Of a DNA stretch of 64,000 nt, positions 1 to 7,185 are shown piece after piece. Under the pieces are notes generated by a model. It made no database searches and was not told where the DNA came from. It was given only the letters and a program-made list of their open reading frames with translations. The position numbers and the translations under genes are program-made. Origin of the DNA: Sulfuritalea sp. (lineage in GTDB: Bacteria > Pseudomonadota > Gammaproteobacteria > Burkholderiales > Rhodocyclaceae); NCBI GenBank assembly GCA_022842325.1, contig JALHPU010000008.1, forward strand, positions 1 to 64,000. Direction: 5' to 3'. Within the stretch, counting starts at the first letter, position 1. The number at the start of each line of letters is the position of its first letter.

Positions 1-74
1 CGTGCAACGGCGGGGCTTCGCCCTAGATCCGTATCTATCTTTATGTGCCCCTTACAAACCACAAGTTCACTGAC

Positions 75-119
75 TGGTGGGTCGTGTTGGACTCGAACCA
101 ACGACCAAGGGATTATGAG
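75..119. repeat. Left attachment repeat (att)
   Basis: 45 bases identical to 16811-16855, the 3' end of the tRNA-Met gene including the CCA. The match stops at 120, where the tRNA gene has T and this copy has G, so only the 3' part of the tRNA is duplicated. This marks the left junction of the element. The stretch 1-377 holds no convincing gene; an open frame across the repeat at 43-279 reads the antisense of the tRNA remnant. Confidence 0.93.
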
Positions 120-237
120 GTTTGGTCAGTCGAAAAGTCCGGAACAGCCCAAAACACGTGAGTTTAATGGAATTAAGGGTTTAGCGTCTTTACCTTCATC
201 CCATCTTTGCCCGCTTTATGCCGGATTTTCTGGCCTA

Positions 238-255
238 GTGTCCCTTGAGTGTCCC
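238..255. repeat. Paired GTGTCCC sites, left end
   Basis: Two GTGTCCC heptamers at 238-244 and 249-255, 11 bp start to start. The same heptamer pair with the same 11-bp spacing occurs near the right end at 16660-16677. Located about 120 bp inside the left repeat, they are best read as arm-type binding sites for the integrase. Confidence 0.6.
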
Positions 256-377
256 AAGGGAAATTCCATCACCAACTAAATGCTTTTATTGCCCACGCCT
301 TAATCTCAACTCGGACTTTTAATAAAAAAGGTAGTAGAACGCGGCAAGGCCAATCGTCGGCCAGGAGCAGTCTGTCA

Positions 378-1193
378 ATGGTGCGTGAGTTATCCCAAGA
401 GTTGGGAAAAGCCAAGGCTAAATGTCGCATCTTTCCACCAGGTATGCCCGTTAATGACCTTCCGCCCTTGGAGAAAAGCTCTCATACCAAGCTCTGCCGA
501 CCGATCGCTGTCGGTATAGTCCAGTATATTATCTTCAATGACGCAGAAGAACGGGCTAGGGAGAGACACGCAGTGGACGCCAAGGATGAACGGCAAGCGC
601 AAGCAGTCGCCGAAATGATGGCGAGGTTTGGCGGACGGGAAGCATTCTTAGGACGCCTTGATAAGCGATACGCTGAATTTACCCGGGTCTGGGACCAAGA
701 CGCTGAACGCATGGGTCGCATCTTGCGCGCACATTTGGCAGTGGAACATTTTGTCGAAATATACCTCTGCTCCACGAATCCGAACCTAGGCGATGTAGCG
801 GGCGCTCGCCTGAGTTACTCACAGAAGGTCGACCTCCTCAAGGCCGATGAGAACAGCATGATTGCTATGATCTTGCCGGGCCTGCGCCGCTTGGGGACAA
901 TTCGAAACCGCATCGCGCACCGGTTGCAGGTCGATCTCACCAAGGAAGATGAGGATGTGTTCCTGGCAATTGGCTTGTTCAAGGCTACGCGCGATGCAAA
1001 GCATGGTAACTATCTTGAGCACCCAGACGTCAAGCCGATCGGGGTCGATCCACCTCTGGCCATAGTGGAGGAATTCGCGCAGTTCGCCTCCGGCCTGCTC
1101 CATGCCGCAACCGACCCGGACCGCGAAGTATGGGCCGAGGCCATGAAGGCTTTTGCGCCGGACCCTAAGCCGGCGAGGAAAAGTCCCGAGTAA
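378..1193 (+). CDS. HEPN-like protein A
   Basis: A 271-residue soluble protein of unknown family. The middle region is helical and carries TIRNRIAHR at about residues 174-182, an R-x4-H arrangement (R176, H181) as in HEPN-superfamily RNases. I chose the ATG at 378 because AGGAG lies 10 bp upstream (363-367); the frame stays open upstream from 249 but without a ribosome site. The stop codon overlaps the next start as TAATG, so it is translationally coupled to the gene at 1193, which also carries an R-x4-H motif. HEPN proteins often act as RNA-cleaving toxins or abortive-infection effectors; that role is inferred from motif and location in the island only. Many HEPN or DUF4145-like proteins have no known activity. 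Confidence 0.6.
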   Translation: MVRELSQELGKAKAKCRIFPPGMPVNDLPPLEKSSHTKLCRPIAVGIVQYIIFNDAEERARERHAVDAKDERQAQAVAEMMARFGGREAFLGRLDKRYAEFTRVWDQDAERMGRILRAHLAVEHFVEIYLCSTNPNLGDVAGARLSYSQKVDLLKADENSMIAMILPGLRRLGTIRNRIAHRLQVDLTKEDEDVFLAIGLFKATRDAKHGNYLEHPDVKPIGVDPPLAIVEEFAQFASGLLHAATDPDREVWAEAMKAFAPDPKPARKSPE

Positions 1194-2200
1194 TGTGGCA
1201 GTTTGTTGCAGATCAGATCGACCAACTGGACCTTGCGCTGGACCAGTTGGCGATGCGCGACCGGAATTTCGACAGGTTTGCGATGATGCTGATTGATAAC
1301 GTCGTGGAACTAACACTTCACCAGCAGGCCAGGGAATGTTCATACGAGAACAAGGGCTGGGGACTCGACGACGCCCCGAAATACGACCCGAAGGCGGTGG
1401 CCCAAGCCCTCGGACAAGCCTTCGATGCCAAGGTAAAGTTAGCCCGTATCTCTGCGATGTTATCCGACGAGGTTGCAGATAGCCTGCTTTACCTTCATGG
1501 CTACAGAAACGCCGTATACCACCAAGGGGTGCGACATGAAGGTATCCTGCACGGGCTCGCGATCTTCTATTTCGAGATCGCATGCGGCGTGCTAAAAGCG
1601 TTCAATCCGAGGTGGTGGACCAGCGGCAACGAAAAGTTATCGCATCGGGCTGTGAAATATCTCGGAAAACCCGGCCTTGCTGATGGTCGCGATGCGTTTC
1701 CCGCAGCATGTGACCGGTTGCTGCTCGTTGGACAGTCACTTGGCGACACACTGGTCGCTGATCTGGACGCAGACATGGGAAAAACTATCGAACGCGTCGA
1801 CGAGCAGATCACGTTCTTGTGCGAAGGCTCGCCGGACCAACCAACACGTCAGGAGGCGATCCTATCCGTGCAGGCTTGGCCGTTGGCCTTCACAGAGAAG
1901 GGCAAGAAGTGGGCGCTGGAAAATGGCAACAAAGAGACCACCGTCGGGGGCTATGTCGACTGGCTTACAAAGCATTACCCTTGGCCGGTAAAGACAGACC
2001 CCATTTCGGGATGGCGTAAGCGCCAGGAATCGTTACGGACTGAGAAGAACAGGCATATCGGCTTGAAGAAATATGCGGATTTTATGCTGCAGACTGAGCA
2101 ATTCCGGTCCGATATGGACGAGGCTGAGGCAAGCTTGGGTAGACACATTGATCAACAGATCGACGAAGCGCGCGAGCAGCGCGTAATGGGAAAAGAGTAA
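1193..2200 (+). CDS. HEPN-like protein B
   Basis: A 335-residue soluble protein, coupled to the preceding gene through a TAATG stop-start overlap. Residues 99-130 contain LHGYRNAVYH followed by an amphipathic helix; R105 and H110 form the R-x4-H signature of HEPN domains, embedded in the usual two-helix context. The C-terminal 60 residues are highly charged and probably helical. No family was recognised beyond this. Two adjacent HEPN-like proteins suggest a hetero-oligomer or a toxin with a modified partner; this is inference. The frame, coupling and codon use support a real gene. The 76-bp spacer to the convergent J-domain gene shows no clear terminator. Confidence 0.6.
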   Translation: MWQFVADQIDQLDLALDQLAMRDRNFDRFAMMLIDNVVELTLHQQARECSYENKGWGLDDAPKYDPKAVAQALGQAFDAKVKLARISAMLSDEVADSLLYLHGYRNAVYHQGVRHEGILHGLAIFYFEIACGVLKAFNPRWWTSGNEKLSHRAVKYLGKPGLADGRDAFPAACDRLLLVGQSLGDTLVADLDADMGKTIERVDEQITFLCEGSPDQPTRQEAILSVQAWPLAFTEKGKKWALENGNKETTVGGYVDWLTKHYPWPVKTDPISGWRKRQESLRTEKNRHIGLKKYADFMLQTEQFRSDMDEAEASLGRHIDQQIDEAREQRVMGKE

Positions 2201-2276
2201 AAAGCCCACAGAGCACACCTCTTTTTTTCCTTGCTTCAACCGGTATCTATTTTTTAGTGCCGGCGGATGGCAGCCA

Positions 2277-3080
2277 TTACTTTTTGATGTTCTCTGCCTG
2301 TCGGTCTCGACACAACTCAGCATAATTCTTCTTAAACGATCCACGAAGGAGATCGTTTGCGGGATCGGGGTCAAGGATTGACGTGTAAATGCTGTCTTCT
2401 ATTACTGTCCCATCCTCCGCTCGGATTACTGCGCTCGAAATAAATGGCCTAAACCCCACATATGCGCCAAATGAATTCTTACCATTAATTTCTCCGCACA
2501 GCACCCTAGTTCCAGCAACTACCCTTTTTCCACTTTCTAATTGAAGCGTCGTGACATAAAGACGGGTTTCACGAAACTGGGTCGAGCTAGGGTCTTTCAA
2601 AGACGAGCTAATCAAGCTCTTTAAGAATTTAATTGTTGCCTCTCTAATTTCAGGAGTATCACCAATTACGGCTGATTTTGATGGGGAAGCAGTTTCTGGC
2701 GATAGCGTTGACCGCTCTCCACTGCTTAAAAACCACGTCGCCACTACAACCAGGATCGCACCCACACCTACCGTTCCCCATAGAACCACAGGAGCTTTAC
2801 GCTTCTGTTCAATCCCCGAAGATGCGGGCTGTGCGCCCTGTGACAAAGACCTGTCATATTCGGCTCGTTTGTCCGGATTGCTTAAGACCTCATATGCCTG
2901 CTCAATTTGCTTAAATCTAATAGCAGCATCTAGCATCCCTTTATTGTTATCGGGGTGATTCTGCTCACCCAATCGGAGACATGCCGCCTCTATTTCCTCA
3001 GTAGTTGCAGTGCGTTTTACGCCAAGAACCTCATAAAATGATTGGGCCACGTCTTTCTCCCCCTTATCGGTTGTTCCCAC
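2277..3080 (-). CDS. Membrane-anchored J-domain protein
   Basis: A 267-residue protein with an N-terminal DnaJ domain (about residues 12-76) that keeps the HPD tripeptide (H42-P43-D44) needed to stimulate DnaK. One hydrophobic segment follows at about 97-118, then a 150-residue C-terminal domain of unknown type, ending in a charged tail. The topology would place the J domain in the cytoplasm and the C-terminal domain in the periplasm. The start overlaps the lipoprotein stop by 17 bp, so the two genes form an operon. A GTG at 3050 is an alternative start that would remove ten residues before the J domain. It may recruit DnaK to a membrane process; the target is unknown. Confidence 0.75.
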   Translation of the reverse strand: MGTTDKGEKDVAQSFYEVLGVKRTATTEEIEAACLRLGEQNHPDNNKGMLDAAIRFKQIEQAYEVLSNPDKRAEYDRSLSQGAQPASSGIEQKRKAPVVLWGTVGVGAILVVVATWFLSSGERSTLSPETASPSKSAVIGDTPEIREATIKFLKSLISSSLKDPSSTQFRETRLYVTTLQLESGKRVVAGTRVLCGEINGKNSFGAYVGFRPFISSAVIRAEDGTVIEDSIYTSILDPDPANDLLRGSFKKNYAELCRDRQAENIKK

Positions 3081-3354
3081 ATGCCGCTTTCATGTCCGCG
3101 GTCGTGATTTCTTGATATTTGCAGGCGTAATCAGTGCCGGGCTTCAGGGGGATAGGCTTCGATTGCGCCCCTGACGCAATGCCGATGCCAATAGCAGCCC
3201 CAGCGACTGATCGCGTGGTTGCTGGGACCGTTTGCTCGATATAGGTCGTGGTTCCGATTTGACGAACAGCGTATTGATCCACTGGCCCCGGCTGGGGTGA
3301 CATACACCCAGCAAGAACGCATATCGCAAATCCAATTGCTGTTGTTCTTTTCAT
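3064..3354 (-). CDS. Small predicted lipoprotein
   Basis: A protein of about 96 residues beginning MKRTTAIGFAICVLAGC: a short lipoprotein signal with lipobox LAGC, so Cys17 would be lipidated after cleavage. The mature part has a glycine- and alanine-rich central stretch reminiscent of short glycine-zipper segments, and ends CGNNR. An upstream ATG at 3369 is possible, and the frame is open to 3456, but that would overlap the divergent XRE gene. It is followed by and overlaps the J-domain gene, hinting at an envelope function for both. No family was identified. Confidence 0.6.
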   Translation of the reverse strand: MKRTTAIGFAICVLAGCMSPQPGPVDQYAVRQIGTTTYIEQTVPATTRSVAGAAIGIGIASGAQSKPIPLKPGTDYACKYQEITTADMKAACGNNR

Positions 3355-3445
3355 TCGCCGTTTCAACATGAGGATGTTGAAGATAGCGTAGCGCATACCG
3401 TTGTATGCAGACAAGTGATAGGCGTTAGGCGAACTTGCTCCCCAA

Positions 3446-3694
3446 ATGGGAGACAAAAAATCGCCATCGCAGGTGTTCGGAGAGGTGCTGCGGGAGCTAC
3501 GGCTGGAGCGTAGGCTTACGCAGGATCAGCTTGCAGAGCTTGCGGATACCGAGCGCAGCCACATCAGCAGCCTTGAACGGGCCGAAAAGGGGCCGTCTCT
3601 TGCCACTATTCTGACGCTCGCTCGGGCGCTGAGTATTTCTGCGGCAGAACTAATGGGTCGCGTAGAAAAGCGACTGGACCCCAAGAAACGGTAA
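3446..3694 (+). CDS. XRE-family transcriptional regulator
   Basis: An 82-residue single-domain DNA-binding protein. Residues about 10-70 form a Cro/C1-type helix-turn-helix, with LTQDQLAELADTERSHIS as the recognition region. The size matches both phage-type repressors and the controller proteins of restriction-modification systems. It diverges from the lipoprotein gene and converges on the nuclease end of the methyltransferase-helicase-nuclease operon, 181 bp away. It could therefore control its own promoter region, the lipoprotein/J-domain pair or the restriction-like operon. Which one is not visible from sequence. Confidence 0.85.
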   Translation: MGDKKSPSQVFGEVLRELRLERRLTQDQLAELADTERSHISSLERAEKGPSLATILTLARALSISAAELMGRVEKRLDPKKR

Positions 3695-3875
3695 TTCAGA
3701 AGATATACCGATATATTTAGTCCATTTAACGCGTTTGGACGCACTTAGGCGGACTTGGTGACTTTTTAGGCTGATGGTGGGTAGGGAAAATTGGCTTGAT
3801 AAAGGCGCTCGAGGGGGAGCGGTGGTTTAGCAGGATACGGTTGCTCCGAGGCTCCGCCGCAGCTACGCATAATCT

Positions 3876-5075
3876 TTACCGAACCTGGTTAATCAAGCGA
3901 GCGGTCTTTGGATCGTAGCTCACAGTAGTAATCGAACCATCACGAATACGCTGAACGGCTTCGTCAATAACTTGGAGTGGCACTAGAAACCATTCCCTCG
4001 GCTTAACCGGATTTCCGAATCGGTCTTCGATGGTCAAATCGAGCTGTGCTGCGCCAAATAATTTGTGGAAAACGTTTTCCAGCTTTACGCGGTTTACGTT
4101 GTGCAATTTATAGGTGGCGACAACCTCAACATCGGCCAACAGGTAAGTTGCATCTTTTTTTGCGGCTGCAATACGGGTCTCTACCTTCCCGCCCGTCACA
4201 CCGATCTTGTGGATCAGCTCGCGATGCTCTGCAACGAATGAATTGTTGGACAGGCTGCGCAATACATAAATGGTCCCGGTTTCAATATCGTCAGGTTCTG
4301 GCGCATCGCCGAAAAGTGGGCCATCGTACTTGCGGATAAGGCGACGACCAACGGGGGTATCTCCGTCAGGATAGAGCGAACGCGAAAGTGAGCGTAGCAG
4401 CAGGTCGCTCTCGGTTTGGTTGTCAAAAATAACTCGCAGTCGCGGGTTTTCGCGCCCATCCTTGGTCTTAGTGCCCTCATGCATCTCGGCAACGTAAGCC
4501 ATCTGCCCGCCAATGATGAAAAAATCCCCAAGCTCAATACTGGCATTCTTTACGAAGGGCTTGGTCATCCAGGTGCCAGCCTTGAGACCAGATTCAGCTT
4601 CATTGAACAAAAACTTAAATTGATCAAAATCCTTACAGGGTGTGCGGTTGGCGATTTCTTCAGCCGCTCTGATTTCGACGTAGGGACGGACATGGCGAAG
4701 CACAGTAATGTCATTCTGACCGGCGGTTGCATCCCCAACGCCCAACTCAGCGAGCAAGGCGTCTTCGTCCAACTCGTCAATATTCGTCGCAGCGGATATA
4801 GCACCGGCTAGCAGTCCAGGGCTATCCAGCGAAGCCAGCAAGGTCTGCGCTTCCGGCAACTTGCGAAGCCGATCTAAACGTATCGCATACAGGCGCTCAA
4901 AAATGTCGCGTTCTTCGCCATGCAGCGGGGCGCGCCCATGGGTTTGATGGAAACGCAGGATGTCCTCGAAACCGGCAATGATTCGCTCCTCGCGTGGCGT
5001 TCGACTGGAGACTCTGACTGGGGCAACTTCTACGCCCAGTGCATCCAGCAGTTCGTCATCATCCATTTCAGCCAT
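3876..5075 (-). CDS. GIY-YIG nuclease (T5orf172-like)
   Basis: A 399-residue protein, third gene of the restriction-like operon. The C-terminal third is a GIY-YIG fold of the T5orf172/Mug113 kind: GTIYVL at about 267-272, HKIGVT at 289-294, Arg301, Glu333 in KLENVFH as the likely metal ligand, and REWF near 359-362, typical of this subfamily. Residues 1-150 are acidic and helical and may contact the helicase. The start is the ATG at 5075, which overlaps the helicase stop by 8 bp; the longer open frame to 5222 reads through helicase sequence and is not used. It is the probable DNA-cleaving effector of the system (inference from motif and operon). Confidence 0.8.
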   Translation of the reverse strand: MAEMDDDELLDALGVEVAPVRVSSRTPREERIIAGFEDILRFHQTHGRAPLHGEERDIFERLYAIRLDRLRKLPEAQTLLASLDSPGLLAGAISAATNIDELDEDALLAELGVGDATAGQNDITVLRHVRPYVEIRAAEEIANRTPCKDFDQFKFLFNEAESGLKAGTWMTKPFVKNASIELGDFFIIGGQMAYVAEMHEGTKTKDGRENPRLRVIFDNQTESDLLLRSLSRSLYPDGDTPVGRRLIRKYDGPLFGDAPEPDDIETGTIYVLRSLSNNSFVAEHRELIHKIGVTGGKVETRIAAAKKDATYLLADVEVVATYKLHNVNRVKLENVFHKLFGAAQLDLTIEDRFGNPVKPREWFLVPLQVIDEAVQRIRDGSITTVSYDPKTARLINQVR

Positions 5076-7185
5076 TACCGGGCTCCGCTTGGGCCTGTGC
5101 CACCTTTGCCTGTGCGCGATAGCGTGCCAGCGCAGCGACCCCTTCGGCCATGCGCTTTTCCCAAGCATCGGCAGAATTGATGTCCGGAAGACGGCCCCGT
5201 TCGTTCTTGAACTGCAAGGCACGTCTGGCTAATTCACGGGCTTCATCTTCCGGAATACTGAGCTTCTTGGCAGCTATGGTTGCCTGAACTTGGCGCAGCG
5301 TTTTTTCATCCATCGCTCTTGCAAGCACCGCATAGGCGGCCTCGAATGGATTGATACGGTCAATCAGATCAATGTCCAGATCGCGCACATTGACGAACTT
5401 TCGCACTCCATCTAGTAAGGCCATATTGCCTTCTGCCGTTCCTCCACTGGCGTCTGCTTGGGCCAAAGCCAGTTTGGCTTGCTGGGTGACGTTCATGGCG
5501 GCAATTGCATGCTGTCGGATGGCCTCTTGGTCCGTTTCACTTAACTCCGGATACCGCTCGCGGACGATCTTGCCCATGCGCAGTTGAGTCAGTTCCTCCG
5601 GAAGCGTGTTTTCCTTGTCGAACAGACCCCGCTCCAGCACGGTTTTGTCTTGTAGGAAACTCGTGACCACCTCGTTCAAGTCTTCCTTGCAGATGCGAGT
5701 AGCTTCGGGGGTTTCCGGTTTCACCAGCCCGTTGATTTCGACATGGTATTGGCCGGTGGCCTCATTGACGCCCACGTTGCTACGGCCGGGCTGATAACCC
5801 TCGGGGCCATAATCAAATCCATCTTTCGGCCCGGCGTCTTTCGGGGTGAACTCGTAGCGCGGTGCCAGCACTTGTTCCATCAGCAGACTGGCGGAAATGG
5901 CCTTAAGCATGTCGTTTACCGCTTGGGCTACTGCGGCTTGCTCGGCTGCGGGCTCGGCAATCAGGTTGGTAAAACGCGCCCGTTCCTTGCCTTGGGCGTC
6001 ACGGGTAGCACGGCCAATGATCTGCACAATCTCCGTCAGGCTGCTGCGGTAGCCAATGGTCAGCGCGTGTTCGCACCAAATCCAATCGAAGCCTTCCTTC
6101 GCCATACCCAGCGCGATAATAACGTCCACGTGGTCTCGATTGTCTTTCTGCGCTGGGTCTTTCAAGGCGGTTAATACGCGGGAGCGCCCGGCCGGGTCGC
6201 TGTCATCCACCAAATCCGCCACTTTCAGCATGCGGCCATCCTTGGTCTTCAACAGATGGAAGCCGGTTGCCGGATCAACGCCCTTCCATTCACCCATGCC
6301 GTGCATGATGTCGTCCACCTCGCGGTGCTTGTCCTTGAGGCTCTCGCGGGCGTTTACGTTGGGAATATGGACGATGGTTTTAAGCGCAGGGTCCAGCACT
6401 TTGGTCACGGCATCAACGTAACGGCCCGTGTAAAAGAAATAGCCGATATCCAGCGATTTGAGCCATTGGTAGCCGTTGAGCTGTTCGTAATATGTGTAGG
6501 TGACCGTCTCGAACCGGGCTTCATCGGCGGGGGTCAGCACTGCCTCGCTGTCGCCACGGAAGTAAGAGCCGGTCATCGCAACCAGATGCACCTTGTCACG
6601 AGCGATGAACGCCCCCAACTGACTACCTAATTTATTGTCCGGATTGCTAGAAACGTGATGGAACTCGTCGACAGCGATCAGACGGTTGTCGAACGCTTCA
6701 ATACCAAGCTCATCCACCGAAAAACGGAAAGTGGCATGGGTGCAGACCAGCACCTTATCGGTGCCTTCCAGGAACCTACGAACAGCCTCCACCTTGGACT
6801 TGGCGACACGCGGCTCATCCACGCCAGGTGCATTGCACAGATTCCACTGGGGGGCTACCTGCCAATCCCAATAAAAGCCGTTCTGGCTAAGGTATTCATC
6901 CGCGAAGCTGCCGCCAATCGAACGCTCAGGCACAACTACGATTGCCTGCAGCAAACCTTGATTATTGAGTTTGTCCAACGCAATGAACATGAGCGCACGG
7001 GATTTACCGGATGCTGGTGGCGATTTAATTAATAGATATTGCTCGCCACGCTTGGCATAAGCGCGCTCTTGCATGGCGCGCATACCGAGCAAGTTTGCCC
7101 TGCTGGATGCGCCCGTATGTGCCGTGGTGATGGACACCGATGGCACTGTATAGGCATTTGTAGGATTACCGGCTTGTTGGCTCAC
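5068..7185 (-). CDS. SF2 DEAD/DEAH-type helicase/translocase
   Basis: A 705-residue superfamily 2 ATPase. Visible motifs: Walker A PPASGKS (56-62), DExH box DEFHH (173-177), motif III TGS (about 205-207), motif V MAKEGFDW (361-368) and motif VI GRATRD (391-396). These are the hallmarks of a restriction-type translocase resembling the motor part of type I/III R subunits. No nuclease motif is apparent in the C-terminal 300 residues, which fits the nuclease being encoded separately downstream. The gene overlaps the methyltransferase by 4 bp (ATGA) and the nuclease gene by 8 bp, giving strict translational coupling. Likely role: ATP-driven DNA translocation on unmodified invading DNA, feeding the GIY-YIG protein. 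Confidence 0.85.
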   Translation of the reverse strand: MSQQAGNPTNAYTVPSVSITTAHTGASSRANLLGMRAMQERAYAKRGEQYLLIKSPPASGKSRALMFIALDKLNNQGLLQAIVVVPERSIGGSFADEYLSQNGFYWDWQVAPQWNLCNAPGVDEPRVAKSKVEAVRRFLEGTDKVLVCTHATFRFSVDELGIEAFDNRLIAVDEFHHVSSNPDNKLGSQLGAFIARDKVHLVAMTGSYFRGDSEAVLTPADEARFETVTYTYYEQLNGYQWLKSLDIGYFFYTGRYVDAVTKVLDPALKTIVHIPNVNARESLKDKHREVDDIMHGMGEWKGVDPATGFHLLKTKDGRMLKVADLVDDSDPAGRSRVLTALKDPAQKDNRDHVDVIIALGMAKEGFDWIWCEHALTIGYRSSLTEIVQIIGRATRDAQGKERARFTNLIAEPAAEQAAVAQAVNDMLKAISASLLMEQVLAPRYEFTPKDAGPKDGFDYGPEGYQPGRSNVGVNEATGQYHVEINGLVKPETPEATRICKEDLNEVVTSFLQDKTVLERGLFDKENTLPEELTQLRMGKIVRERYPELSETDQEAIRQHAIAAMNVTQQAKLALAQADASGGTAEGNMALLDGVRKFVNVRDLDIDLIDRINPFEAAYAVLARAMDEKTLRQVQATIAAKKLSIPEDEARELARRALQFKNERGRLPDINSADAWEKRMAEGVAALARYRAQAKVAQAQAEPGNG

